Below are positions 24,479 through 33,401 of a stretch of DNA of 64,000 bases, piece by piece. Both the position numbers and the translations under genes were made by a program. Below the pieces are notes generated by a model that worked only from the letters and a program-made list of their open reading frames with translations, had not been told where the DNA came from and made no database searches. Location of the stretch: contig CAJTOI010000005.1 of NCBI GenBank assembly GCA_910577925.1, forward strand, positions 1-64,000, given 5' to 3'. Positions within the stretch are counted from its first letter, which is position 1, and the number at the start of each line of letters is the position of its first letter. Source of the stretch: an uncultured Roseburia sp. Its GTDB lineage: Bacteria > Bacillota > Clostridia > Lachnospirales > Lachnospiraceae.

Positions 24479-26170
24479 CTATTTCGCAGCCGGAAGCTTA
24501 AAGGAACTCTTAAGCGACACAATCCGGTTGAATACCGTGTGTTCCCCGTCCGAATCCTTTGCATCCACACAGAAAAATCCCTGTCTGACAAACTGAAAGC
24601 TGTCATACGCTCCCGCTCCCGCCAGATTTTTCTCAAGCATACAGCCGCTTAGCACCGTCAGTGAATCGGGATTCAAATTCAGGCTCCCGTCCTCATTATA
24701 CACGCCTTTTTCCTCGTCGACAATATTTTCATACAGCCGAACCTCGGCGGAAACGGCGTGCGCCGCGGAAACCCAGTGAATCGTCCCCTTAACCTTGCGG
24801 CCGTCGGGGCTGTTTCCTCCCTTTGACGCGGGATCATAGGTACAGTGAATCTCTGTCACCCTGCCGCTCTCATCCTTTACGAAACTGCTGCAGGTCACGA
24901 AATAGGCATTCATCAGACGAACCTCGTTCCCCGGGAACATCCGGAAATATTTTTTCGGCGGCTCCTCCATAAAGTCCTCGCGCTCGATATAAAGCTCCCG
25001 CGAAAACGGAACCTCGCGGTTCCCGAGCGCCTCATTTTCCAGATTATTCGGCACCGTAAGATACTCGGTCTGCCCCTCGGGATAGTTGTCAATCACAACC
25101 TTCACGGGGTCTAACACCGCCATCATGCGCGGCACTTTCAATTTTAAGTCCTCTCTGATACAGTATTCCAGCATCGCGTAATCGACCGAGCTGTTGGCCT
25201 TTGAAACTCCGCACAGCTCCACGAACATTTTTAAAGACTCCGGCGTAAAGCCGCGCCTTCTCAATGCCGCAATCGATACCAGCCTCGGGTCGTCCCAGCC
25301 GTCCACGATGCCCTCCTCCACCAGACGCTTGATATAGCGCTTTCCGGTGACCACATTTGTCAGATACATCTTCGCAAACTCAATCTGCCGCGGCGGCATC
25401 TGCGTCTTGTCCGGTGTCATCTCACAGCCGACCTCGTCAATCACCCAGTTGTAGAGCGGTCTGTGATCCTCAAATTCCAGCGTACAGATGGAATGGGTAA
25501 TCCCCTCAATGGCGTCCTCAAGCGGATGCGCGAAATCGTACATGGGGTAGATGCACCATTTGTCCCCCGTTCTGTGATGCGTCATATGCGCTACGCGGTA
25601 AATGACCGGGTCCCTCATATTGATATTCGAGGACGCCATGTCGATTTTCGCGCGCAGCACCTTCTCTCCGTCCGCAAACTTTCCGTTTTTCATGTCCGAA
25701 AACAGCGCCAGGTTCTCCTCGATGCCGCGCCCTGCGGCCGGGTCCTCTTTCCCCGGCTCCGTCAGCGTGCCGCGGTACTCGCGGATCTCTTCCGCGCTCA
25801 GATCGGAGACATATGCCTTTCCCTTTTTAATCAGCGCAACCGCCGCCTCATACATCTGCTCAAAATAATCGGAGGCAAACAGCAGTCTGTCCTCCCAGTC
25901 CGCGCCGAGCCACCGGATATCCTCCTCAATCGCCTCCACAAACTCCGTCTTTTCTTTTGTCGGATTCGTATCGTCAAAGCGAAGATTAAATTTGCCGCGG
26001 TATTTTTCCGCAAGCCCGAAATTCAACAGAATAGACTTCGCATGTCCGATGTGAAGATAGCCGTTCGGCTCCGGCGGGAATCTGGTGTGAACCACACTGC
26101 AGTGCCCCTCCTCTATATCCTTGTCGATGATCTGCTCAATAAAATTCCTTGAGACATTTTCCTTTTCCAT
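24479..26170 (-). CDS. glnS: Glutaminyl-tRNA synthetase
   Basis: 563 aa, class Ib synthetase. HIGH-type motif in [20 protein letters not shown] near residues 32-51, then [20 protein letters not shown] and PHRPLYNW-type catalytic segments; the KMSKS-like loop reads [13 protein letters not shown]-terminal beta-barrel anticodon domains follow. Attaches glutamine directly to tRNA-Gln. In many Firmicutes this is done indirectly through GatCAB; direct charging is common in Lachnospiraceae and probably acquired anciently. No T-box leader is apparent in the 105 bp upstream. Confidence 0.96.
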   Translation of the reverse strand: MEKENVSRNFIEQIIDKDIEEGHCSVVHTRFPPEPNGYLHIGHAKSILLNFGLAEKYRGKFNLRFDDTNPTKEKTEFVEAIEEDIRWLGADWEDRLLFASDYFEQMYEAAVALIKKGKAYVSDLSAEEIREYRGTLTEPGKEDPAAGRGIEENLALFSDMKNGKFADGEKVLRAKIDMASSNINMRDPVIYRVAHMTHHRTGDKWCIYPMYDFAHPLEDAIEGITHSICTLEFEDHRPLYNWVIDEVGCEMTPDKTQMPPRQIEFAKMYLTNVVTGKRYIKRLVEEGIVDGWDDPRLVSIAALRRRGFTPESLKMFVELCGVSKANSSVDYAMLEYCIREDLKLKVPRMMAVLDPVKVVIDNYPEGQTEYLTVPNNLENEALGNREVPFSRELYIEREDFMEEPPKKYFRMFPGNEVRLMNAYFVTCSSFVKDESGRVTEIHCTYDPASKGGNSPDGRKVKGTIHWVSAAHAVSAEVRLYENIVDEEKGVYNEDGSLNLNPDSLTVLSGCMLEKNLAGAGAYDSFQFVRQGFFCVDAKDSDGEHTVFNRIVSLKSSFKLPAAK

Positions 26171-26275
26171 AATGCCTGCATCTCCTCCTAACCCTCTGCT
26201 CCCTCAAAAAAAAGAAAGAACAACTCATACCATATCATACATGATACCGGGCCGGGGTGCAAGTGAAATAGCGAA

Positions 26276-27088
26276 TTAATTTCGTTGAAATCCGCCGATC
26301 CGCAACCCTGCAAACAGGAACAGAACGCCTCCCGCAAGCAAAATGCCTCCCTTTCTTCTGCGCGCCTCCTCCTGCAGCTCAAACACACTCGCCGGAAGCG
26401 CCCGCTGCCGCCGCAGACGATTCTCTTCCGCCGCAGCGTTGCTCTGCCAGCCCGCAAAATCGGACCATTTTCCGGGAATCAGCTTTCGGAGCGACAGACC
26501 GCCGCGGATTTCCATCCGGCTTAAGCCGTAGCGGTTTAAAAACGCATCGCAGACACTTTCCTTCGTGCCGCGCGCAAACACAATTCTGTCAAAATCCGCA
26601 TCCGCAGCGTTCTCCTGAAACACAACGATTTCCGCCGGCTCCTTTAACACGCCCCTGACCGTAAACGTCCTGTCCCCGCAGACAACGGAGAGCTTTTCCG
26701 CCTCGCGGTTTCCGAAAAGCCGCTCCGCCACCGTCTCACCGATGAAACACCCGTCCGTGTCGTCCTCGTCAATGATTCCTCCGCCGAAGGGCAGATGCTC
26801 CGAGGACCCCGACAGCCGTATCAGCGTGGCCTGTGTGCCGAAAAACCCGTCCTCCGTCGTCACGCGCGCTTCCTTTTCCTCACGCCATGCGGTAAAATCC
26901 GCCGCGTCCGCGCGTCCGGCCTCCTGCTCTCTGATCTGCCGCACCTCGGCCAGCGTCACGCGCTCCCAGGAGACTGCGGACACCGGGAAAACACCGCCCT
27001 TTTGCGCCGTCATCCTGCCTGCAATGCCGCAGACGACCGCCGCCGCCAGGCAGACCGCCGCCGCGATCTGCCTTCCCCACGCCCTCAC
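26276..27088 (-). CDS. Membrane-anchored protein resembling a MacB periplasmic core
   Basis: 270 aa. One N-terminal membrane segment (about 8-26), a long extracytoplasmic domain and a C-terminal membrane segment (GGILLAGGVLFLFAGLRIGG) with a short tail. The soluble part (FIGETVAERLFGNREAEKLS, FTVRGVLKEPAEIVVFQENA) resembles the core domain between TM1 and TM2 of MacB/FtsX-type exporters, but the remaining permease helices are missing. It overlaps the HlyD-like gene by ATGA. It may form an outer-face complex with that adaptor. The MacB comparison is from visible pattern only. Confidence 0.6.
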   Translation of the reverse strand: MRAWGRQIAAAVCLAAAVVCGIAGRMTAQKGGVFPVSAVSWERVTLAEVRQIREQEAGRADAADFTAWREEKEARVTTEDGFFGTQATLIRLSGSSEHLPFGGGIIDEDDTDGCFIGETVAERLFGNREAEKLSVVCGDRTFTVRGVLKEPAEIVVFQENAADADFDRIVFARGTKESVCDAFLNRYGLSRMEIRGGLSLRKLIPGKWSDFAGWQSNAAAEENRLRRQRALPASVFELQEEARRRKGGILLAGGVLFLFAGLRIGGFQRN

Positions 27089-28416
27089 GGCGTCTCCGGG
27101 CGGACTCTGTCCCCCGCCTGTATATACCGCTCCGCCGCCGTGACAACGCGTTCCGCTGCGCCGAGGCTGCCCTCCTGCACCGCCGCATAGCTGCTGTTTT
27201 TGTCAAGAATCTGTATCTGTACTTTTCTTGTAAAAAATTGTGTTCCGATCACCGTCTCCCGCTCCTCTATCACATACACATAATGATTTCCCTGTTCCGT
27301 GTGTACGGCGCTCCGCGGAACTGCCGTCCCGTAAAGTTTTGATTGTTTTTTGACGGTGATCCGCGCGCCGTCCCCGATGCCGAATACCTCCGGCGCCTCC
27401 TCTCCCGTCACGGTGATGCGCACCATGCCGTCCGCCGCCTGCGCAATCCCCGTCACCGTAAACCCTTCATAGCTCTTTCCGTTTTTTTCCACGACCGCCG
27501 CATCTTTGCTGTCCACATACGCCGCATCCGCCGCCGAAATATCCGCGGTGATGCGCACGCCGCCGTCCGCGGATGCCATCGCAAAAGCCGCCGTATCCGG
27601 CGTCCGCTGCCCGGTCTGCACACAGACCGACGTCACGGTCCCCGACCGGGGCGCGGTGATTTTCCCATCCGCCGCAAGCAGCGCCTCGTACCCCGCCAAT
27701 TCCTTCTCTTTCTGCGCGGCAGAAATGCGGTTGATTTCCGCGGAATTGTCTGCCTGCACCTGCGCGCCGGCTTCCTCGCGCGCACGCCTCGCCGCCTCGA
27801 TATTCGTTTCCCCTTCTCTCTCCGCCGCGGCAAGCGCCTTCTGCTTTTCAAAATACGCCTGCCAGAGCACGTCAATCGCTTCCTCCTGTCCTTCCTCCGC
27901 CGTCCCGCTGTCCGCAGAAAATGCTCCGATCGCGCGCTCCGCCGCGGCAAGCGCCTCCTTTGCCTCCTGCACGGTGCGCTCCTTCTCCTGTACGGCGCGC
28001 GCATAATCCTCCTCGGCCCGCGCAAGCTGCCTCTCCCGCGCCTCTTTGGAAAGCCGCGCATTTGTCTCCGCGGCATCTGTCTGCAGCTTTAACACCGCTA
28101 TCTCGCCGCGCAGCGCCTGTATCTGCTCTTCCAGCTCGTCAAGCAGGACATCCGCCAGAATCTGCCCTTCCTCGACCCGCTCTCCCTCCTGCACATAGAC
28201 GGTCCGCACGATGCACCCGGCCTCCGTCAGCACCGGAAATTCCGTATTTTTTTCCACCAGTCCCTCCGCTGTGACAATATGCTCAATCTTTTTCGCGGAC
28301 GGGTTTTCCGCGGTCACGCGGGTCACCAGAAAACTGTCTGCCGCTCTCGAGACAAAGGTAAAAAACAGCAGCGCCGCAAGCAGCGCCGCAAAGCTTTTAA
28401 AGTAAAAACGATTCAT
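27085..28416 (-). CDS. HlyD/RND-type membrane-fusion adaptor
   Basis: 443 aa. Single N-terminal membrane anchor (FAALLAALLFFTFVSRAADS), a lipoyl-like half (EAGCIVRTVYVQEGERVEEG), a long Ala/Glu/Arg-rich coiled coil from about 95 to 240, the second lipoyl half (DGKITAPRSGTVTSVCVQTG) and beta-barrel/membrane-proximal domains to the end. Such adaptors link inner-membrane transporters to export in one- or two-membrane cells. It overlaps the permease gene upstream by 20 bp and the MacB-core-like gene downstream by 4 bp. Its partner transporter is not obvious: the permeases here are importer-type. Confidence 0.85.
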   Translation of the reverse strand: MNRFYFKSFAALLAALLFFTFVSRAADSFLVTRVTAENPSAKKIEHIVTAEGLVEKNTEFPVLTEAGCIVRTVYVQEGERVEEGQILADVLLDELEEQIQALRGEIAVLKLQTDAAETNARLSKEARERQLARAEEDYARAVQEKERTVQEAKEALAAAERAIGAFSADSGTAEEGQEEAIDVLWQAYFEKQKALAAAEREGETNIEAARRAREEAGAQVQADNSAEINRISAAQKEKELAGYEALLAADGKITAPRSGTVTSVCVQTGQRTPDTAAFAMASADGGVRITADISAADAAYVDSKDAAVVEKNGKSYEGFTVTGIAQAADGMVRITVTGEEAPEVFGIGDGARITVKKQSKLYGTAVPRSAVHTEQGNHYVYVIEERETVIGTQFFTRKVQIQILDKNSSYAAVQEGSLGAAERVVTAAERYIQAGDRVRPETP

Positions 28417-29323
28417 CCTCTGCTCCTTTCCCTATCCCTTTAACAGGCGTTTGCGAAACGCCAGAAGCCGCAATGCCCTGCTCCAAATATTCGCTGCCCG
28501 CAAAAAACAAAAGCAGCGGCACCGCGAGCGCCACAAGTGACGCCGCAAACGCAAACCCCGCGCGCTCCGCCCCGATTTCCGGCAGGTAGAGCGCCAGAGG
28601 AAACAGTCTCTTATCCTTTAAAAACGCAAGCGGCTGCTCAATCATCCCAAAGCACTCGAGAAACTGCAGCAGAAGCGCAGAGACAATCCCGGTGCGCCCC
28701 AGCGGCAGTCCGATATACAAAAATACGCGTCCCTCTCCCGCACCGTCGATCCGCGCCGCCTCCAAGACTTCCTCCGGCACCTCCGCAAAAAAACGATACA
28801 TCAGAAATACCGGAAACGTCGAAAAGGCGCCGGGCAGAATCACGGCCCACAGCGTATTGTTAATCGAAAGCTTCTCGAGCACCTGATATTCCGGAAGCAT
28901 CAGCACCTGAAAAGGCATCAGCATCAGCAGAATGTATAGCCCGTAAACCAGGCGGCACCCACGAAACGAATAGCGCGCAAGCCCCCATGCGGCGGGCATC
29001 CCGCACAGCAGCTGTCCCAAAAGGATTCCTGCCGTAAGCTTCATCGTATTCCAGAACATATGGAAAAACTCCGGGGAGTCACAGAGCAGTTCAACGATAT
29101 TCTGAAGCGTCGGGTACATCGGAAGAAGCCGCCAGGTCACAAACCCTTCCGTTCCGAACAGCACCGGGGCCAGATGCTCTCCGAGTTCCCCCCGCCCCAT
29201 AAGACTGCCCGTAATCAGGAAAACGACCGGCCCCGCCGCAAGACACGCGGCTGTCACAGCCGGCGCGTAGCGCAGTATCAAAAGCAGACGGCTTCCCGCC
29301 GTATTTTTTTTGTTCTTCCTCAT
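28397..29323 (-). CDS. Sugar-type ABC permease, MalG-like
   Basis: 308 aa with about six membrane helices. The EAA loop is visible as EVLEAARIDGAGEGRVFLYI followed by GLPLGRTGIVSALLL, the site where the ATPase docks. An N-terminal helix (YAPAVTAACLAAGPVVFLIT) and two large outside loops are normal for MalG-type subunits. It pairs with the permease at 29406-30233 and the solute-binding lipoprotein at 30251-32533. The matching ATPase is absent, so a shared MsmX-type ATPase encoded elsewhere would be needed. Confidence 0.88.
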   Translation of the reverse strand: MRKNKKNTAGSRLLLILRYAPAVTAACLAAGPVVFLITGSLMGRGELGEHLAPVLFGTEGFVTWRLLPMYPTLQNIVELLCDSPEFFHMFWNTMKLTAGILLGQLLCGMPAAWGLARYSFRGCRLVYGLYILLMLMPFQVLMLPEYQVLEKLSINNTLWAVILPGAFSTFPVFLMYRFFAEVPEEVLEAARIDGAGEGRVFLYIGLPLGRTGIVSALLLQFLECFGMIEQPLAFLKDKRLFPLALYLPEIGAERAGFAFAASLVALAVPLLLFFAGSEYLEQGIAASGVSQTPVKGIGKGAEDESFLL

Positions 29324-29405
29324 GTTTCACTCCATTTCTGTGCGGCTTTTTGCGCCTGTCAAGTCCGAGGGTACCGCGCAAATACAAACCCTGGATAGAA
29401 CATTT

Positions 29406-30233
29406 TCAATCTTCCCACGCCCGCTGCAGCGCGGCTATCGCAGCGCCTGTGACAACGGAAAGCAGCACGGCGCCGGCAGCCATTTTATCCACGGAAAGAC
29501 TTAAAAACCAGTTATTGAACAGGTGGGAAATCAGGTAGATGCGCTCCTGCGGATAGCTTCCGGCGACCAGATAAGCCTCCCGGAACACCTTAAAGGTATT
29601 CAGAAAAGAAATGACCCCTATCGTAAAGGCCGCCGGACGGATACAGGGCAGCGTGATAAAAACCAGCGACGCCGCTCTTCCCGCGCCGTCCATCCGGGCC
29701 GCCTCATATACCTCGCCGGGTATTCCGTCTAACGCCGCCATCCACAGCACCGTCACATACCCGGCATTCTTCCACAGATAACTGCCCACCAGCACATAAA
29801 ATGACGCTCCCGTGCTCATCCAGCTCACAGGCTCGATACCAAAAACAGTCAGGAGACCGTTTACCATCCCATGGTTGTCAAACAGCAGCTGCCACAGCAG
29901 CGCCACACAGGCCGCGGGGATTGCCATCGGAATCAGAAAGCAGTTCTTTAAAGCCGCCTTCCCGCTCCCGATGCCGCAGACCGTGAGCGCAAGCAGCAGG
30001 GAGAGCAGCATGAGAAGCGGCAGACAGACCGCCGTAAAGCGGAACGTATTGCCGGCCGCGAGCCGAAATGCCTCATTGCGCAGAACTTCGCCGTAATTTA
30101 AAAGGCCCGCAAATCCGCCCGCCGCCCGCACAAAGGAGCGGCGCGCCACATCCAGAAAGGGAACAAATAAAAACAGCAATACCCCGGCCAGATGCGGCAG
30201 GATGAAAACCATCCCCGCATATTTCTTTTTCAT
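29406..30233 (-). CDS. Sugar-type ABC permease, MalF-like
   Basis: 275 aa, about six membrane helices, starting MKKKYAGMVFILPHLAGVLL (GTG four codons earlier is less well placed). EAA loop: GEVYEAARMDGAGRAASLVF followed by ITLPCIRPAAFTIG. Forms the heterodimeric membrane channel with the downstream MalG-like subunit. It starts 18 bp after the binding-protein gene, so the three are one operon. Substrate not deducible. Confidence 0.88.
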   Translation of the reverse strand: MKKKYAGMVFILPHLAGVLLFLFVPFLDVARRSFVRAAGGFAGLLNYGEVLRNEAFRLAAGNTFRFTAVCLPLLMLLSLLLALTVCGIGSGKAALKNCFLIPMAIPAACVALLWQLLFDNHGMVNGLLTVFGIEPVSWMSTGASFYVLVGSYLWKNAGYVTVLWMAALDGIPGEVYEAARMDGAGRAASLVFITLPCIRPAAFTIGVISFLNTFKVFREAYLVAGSYPQERIYLISHLFNNWFLSLSVDKMAAGAVLLSVVTGAAIAALQRAWED

Positions 30234-30250
30234 CGCTCCCAACACTCCTT

Positions 30251-32533
30251 TTACTCTGCCAGATACAGATTACACTTCTGCAGGATCGCAGACACGGCCT
30301 CGTCCACGCCGATATCTCCCTTCAGCACGGCTTCGCCGTATTCTAATACGATCTCTTTAATCACCCTGTCCATCTGCGCGGGGGTGTCCGGCTCTTCCAG
30401 AATCCCGGTCAGCTCCGCAATCTGTTCCTCCGTCGGATTTGACAGTACAAGATCCAGCGATATCCCGTCTCCCGAGCTCACCGCAACGCCCGCATTGTCC
30501 TGTTCCCCGTACATATGCATCGCATTGTCGCAGAGCAGCTCGTAAGCGCTCCGATTGACCGGAAAACCGTTTCCGTCAATACTGCCGCATTCCGTCCCGA
30601 ACATCACCCGCAAAAAGTCTTCCGCTGCATCCCTGTTCGCCGTGCCGCTGCCGATTCCCGCAATCTGATACGGCACAAAACTCTTTACTTCTTCACGGCC
30701 GGCCAGCGCATAGCCAAAGCCCCCCTTCTCGCAGGAAGCTGCCTCCAGCGTCAGGCCGCTCATACTTGTGAGCGCCCCATAGGACATACAGGATTCTCCC
30801 ATAAGGATGTTGACAGAGCCGAATGTATTGAGCAGTTCATTTCCCATGCCCGTTCCGTATAGCACCATATCCTCATACTCGTTTGGCACATAAAGCCTTT
30901 TTGCCTGGGAAAGAAATTCTTTTATCATATCTTCATTTAATTTATTTTGACTCAGAAACCGCGCAGAGTTTACCGGATACAGCACCTCTAAAAGCTCGTA
31001 TGCCCCGCCATGCGGGAATTTGCCGCCTGACGCTTCCACGTAGTCCGCCGTCTTCTGCAGCGACGCGCCTGCCGCCGCCGCATCCGCCGGGCCTCCCGCA
31101 AGCATCACATAAAATTTTGCCGGGAATCCGTAAACCGCACCGTCCGCTTCATACACATCCGCCACATTTTCAAAAAAACCGTCGCTGGCTTCAAGCTCAG
31201 CTATCAGCGGGCGGATATCTGCCAGAATCCCTTTCTCGATATAGCTGTCCATCGGAAGCCCGTCGAGAATCAGAACGTCCGGTCCGTTCCCCGCAAGAAT
31301 ATCCGTATTCAGGGCACGTATCGCATCCTCCGCAGTCACCCCGTCGTCGCCTGACATGCCGATCACAAGATTGACATACACATCCTGATGCTGTTTCTGG
31401 TAAGCGGACACCACCTGCCGCAGATAATTTGAATCGTTCAGCGCGTAAACCTTCAGCTCCGTCTCCGGCGTCGCGGCCGCATTGCTGTCATAGGTGTATT
31501 TGAGCACCTTGACCTCCCCGTTTAAATGCACGGCAAGAAGGAAATTTTCTTCGTCAAGCATCAGAAGATTTAAAAAGAGCGCGCTCGTATTTCCCATCGT
31601 ATTCAACGCGCCGTTAATCAGCTGCTCGCCAACGCTTCCCTCGATACTGTGAGAAAACAATCCCTCGTGAGTCGCATAAAATATTTCATCCTCCTCCGTT
31701 CCTGCCGCAATGACGATATTCGCGCCGAAATCCGTATTCTTTTCCCCCAGCTGCGGATTTTTTGCAAACATCTCGTCCAAAAACGGATCTTGTGCATTGC
31801 TGCAGTCTCTGCTGTCAAAAACCGCAACGCCCGTGCCCGACAGGGCAAAAAGCCAGTGTCCCGCAATCTCCATATTTCTGGAGTAGGCTTCCTCCATATC
31901 ACAGAATTCGCGGCACTCACCGGTTGCGGGATCTACCTGAAAGACATGACTGTTTAAGTTTTCGACAAAAAGCGTCCCCTCCTCGTCAAACGCACATGCC
32001 ACAATCATATTCGAGTGCTCCGCATTTGACGCGGCAGTCTCCGGTATCGCAAGCAAAATCCGCTGTGCCTCCTGCCCCGGGGACATGACTGCAAGCTGTG
32101 CCTGCCTCACCTCATTCTCATCGTAACTCGCGGTCGCAAGCACGGCAGTCCCGTCCGGCGACACGGCGCCGGCCAGCGGATAAAAATTTTCGAGTCCCGA
32201 AACGGCCCCTGCCATATTCCAGCTGCCGCCCGCATCCGCGCTGTCATAGAACTCAAACTGCCCGCTCTCTTCGCTCCGTCCGAACACGCGGACGGTTCCG
32301 TCATCCAGCTTTTCCATCCCGTATATCATGAACTTTTCCGGAAAGTCCGTCTCCTGCTCAAGAAACCGTCCCATTCCGCCGGCCGCGCCCGTCTGTCCCC
32401 CGGCTCCGGACGGCGTCTCCGTTCCGCCGACACCTCCGCCCGCATCGCCTCCGCCTGTATCCGTTCCGCAGCCGCAGAGACCGGCAAATGCGACAGCGGC
32501 CGCAAGCAGTACACTCAAAACTCTTTTTCTCAT
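30251..32533 (-). CDS. Large solute-binding lipoprotein with N-terminal propeller-like domain
   Basis: 760 aa, roughly 300 longer than a standard sugar-binding protein. ATG at 32533 follows GGAGG. Lipoprotein signal with LCGC and Cys22, Gly/Thr-rich linker, then a repeat-rich region (about 60-365) with blades such as VFGRSEESGQFEFYDSADAG and SPDGTAVLATASYDENEVRQ, suggestive of a beta-propeller. From about 370 a family 1 solute-binding domain follows: YQKQHQDVYVNLVIG, NGPDVLILDGLPMDSYIEKG. It probably delivers an unknown ligand to the two permeases. The N-terminal domain may bind a polymer or partner protein. Divergent from the two-component system at 32721. Confidence 0.85.
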   Translation of the reverse strand: MRKRVLSVLLAAAVAFAGLCGCGTDTGGGDAGGGVGGTETPSGAGGQTGAAGGMGRFLEQETDFPEKFMIYGMEKLDDGTVRVFGRSEESGQFEFYDSADAGGSWNMAGAVSGLENFYPLAGAVSPDGTAVLATASYDENEVRQAQLAVMSPGQEAQRILLAIPETAASNAEHSNMIVACAFDEEGTLFVENLNSHVFQVDPATGECREFCDMEEAYSRNMEIAGHWLFALSGTGVAVFDSRDCSNAQDPFLDEMFAKNPQLGEKNTDFGANIVIAAGTEEDEIFYATHEGLFSHSIEGSVGEQLINGALNTMGNTSALFLNLLMLDEENFLLAVHLNGEVKVLKYTYDSNAAATPETELKVYALNDSNYLRQVVSAYQKQHQDVYVNLVIGMSGDDGVTAEDAIRALNTDILAGNGPDVLILDGLPMDSYIEKGILADIRPLIAELEASDGFFENVADVYEADGAVYGFPAKFYVMLAGGPADAAAAGASLQKTADYVEASGGKFPHGGAYELLEVLYPVNSARFLSQNKLNEDMIKEFLSQAKRLYVPNEYEDMVLYGTGMGNELLNTFGSVNILMGESCMSYGALTSMSGLTLEAASCEKGGFGYALAGREEVKSFVPYQIAGIGSGTANRDAAEDFLRVMFGTECGSIDGNGFPVNRSAYELLCDNAMHMYGEQDNAGVAVSSGDGISLDLVLSNPTEEQIAELTGILEEPDTPAQMDRVIKEIVLEYGEAVLKGDIGVDEAVSAILQKCNLYLAE

Positions 32534-32620
32534 TATTTCCTCCATTCCCGCACGGTGGGCGAAAGCCCGCCGGCTGTATTTCTTTCTACGTTTATCCTAT
32601 CAGACGTTTCTTTATTTTTT

Positions 32621-32668
32621 CTTTAAAATAATCTTTAATCTACATCAAAAATTAAAGATTATTTTAAG
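32621..32668. promoter_or_regulatory. Inverted repeat, candidate response-regulator operator
   Basis: Arms CTTTAAAATAATCTTTAAT (32621-32639) and ATTAAAGATTATTTTAAG (32651-32668) are complementary except for one extra T, around an 11-base spacer. It lies between the divergent binding-protein and response-regulator genes and covers the -35 position of the TATAAT at 32679-32684. That placement suits an autoregulatory operator serving both directions. Confidence 0.6.
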
Positions 32669-32678
32669 ACAGCTGCGC

Positions 32679-32684
32679 TATAAT
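32679..32684 (+). promoter_or_regulatory. Predicted -10 element of two-component operon
   Basis: Perfect TATAAT about 37 bp before the response-regulator ATG. No consensus -35 is seen; the position is occupied by the right arm of the inverted repeat, as expected for an activator-dependent promoter. Confidence 0.5.
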
Positions 32685-32720
32685 AAATTGAGACAACCTG
32701 TGATTGCTATGGGAGGATTT

Positions 32721-33401
32721 ATGAGACTTTTACTGATTGAAGATGACAAGAACCTTTGCGACACGCTCTGCTTCCAGCTTACAAGAGAACATTATGAGGT
32801 GGATGTCTGCCATGACGGCAGAGATGGACTCGATTTATTTCTGCAGGACGCTTACGATCTCGTCCTGCTCGATCGGATGCTGCCCACGATGAACGGGCTT
32901 ATGGTATTAAAAAAAGCCCGCGGCGCCGGGATCAAAACTCCTGTGATTTTAATTACCGCGCTCGGCGAACTCTACGACCGCGTGGAAGGACTCGACGGCG
33001 GCGCCGACGACTATCTCGTAAAACCCTTCGCATACGAGGAACTTTCGGCCCGCATCCGCTCCCTCGGCAGGCGCAGCGGCAAGTGGGAGGAACGGGAAAT
33101 CTTAATCTACGGCGATATCTCCTACGAACCGCTTCTGCGGGAGCTGTGCGGCCCCGGCGGATGCCTTATGCTCTCGAGCCGGGAAGGCCGTCTTGCGGAA
33201 GTATTTCTCAGAGAACCGGAGGCGGTCCTTCGGCGCATGGTTCTCTTTTCGCGGGTCTGGGGCGCCGATGCCGAAGTCGAGGAGGGAAACCTCGACACTT
33301 ATGTACATTTTTTAAGGAAACGTTTTGCCGCCGTAAAAAGCAGGCTTTCCCTCACCACCATACGGGGTGTGGGCTATCGATTGGAGAATCCCGATGTTTA
33401 A
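32721..33401 (+). CDS. OmpR-family response regulator
   Basis: 226 aa from ATG 32721 (GGGAGG upstream); the longer frame from 32328 runs into the neighbouring gene and is rejected. Receiver domain with LLIEDDKNL, phospho-acceptor in LVLLDRMLPTMNG (Asp near 51) and DDYLVKPFAYEEL. C-terminal winged helix with SSREGRLAEVFLREPEAVLR and VHFLRKRFAAVKSRLSLTTI then RGVGYRLE. It overlaps the kinase gene by 8 bp. It is the likely regulator of the divergent transport cluster, inferred from adjacency and the shared inverted repeat. Confidence 0.93.
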   Translation: MRLLLIEDDKNLCDTLCFQLTREHYEVDVCHDGRDGLDLFLQDAYDLVLLDRMLPTMNGLMVLKKARGAGIKTPVILITALGELYDRVEGLDGGADDYLVKPFAYEELSARIRSLGRRSGKWEEREILIYGDISYEPLLRELCGPGGCLMLSSREGRLAEVFLREPEAVLRRMVLFSRVWGADAEVEEGNLDTYVHFLRKRFAAVKSRLSLTTIRGVGYRLENPDV

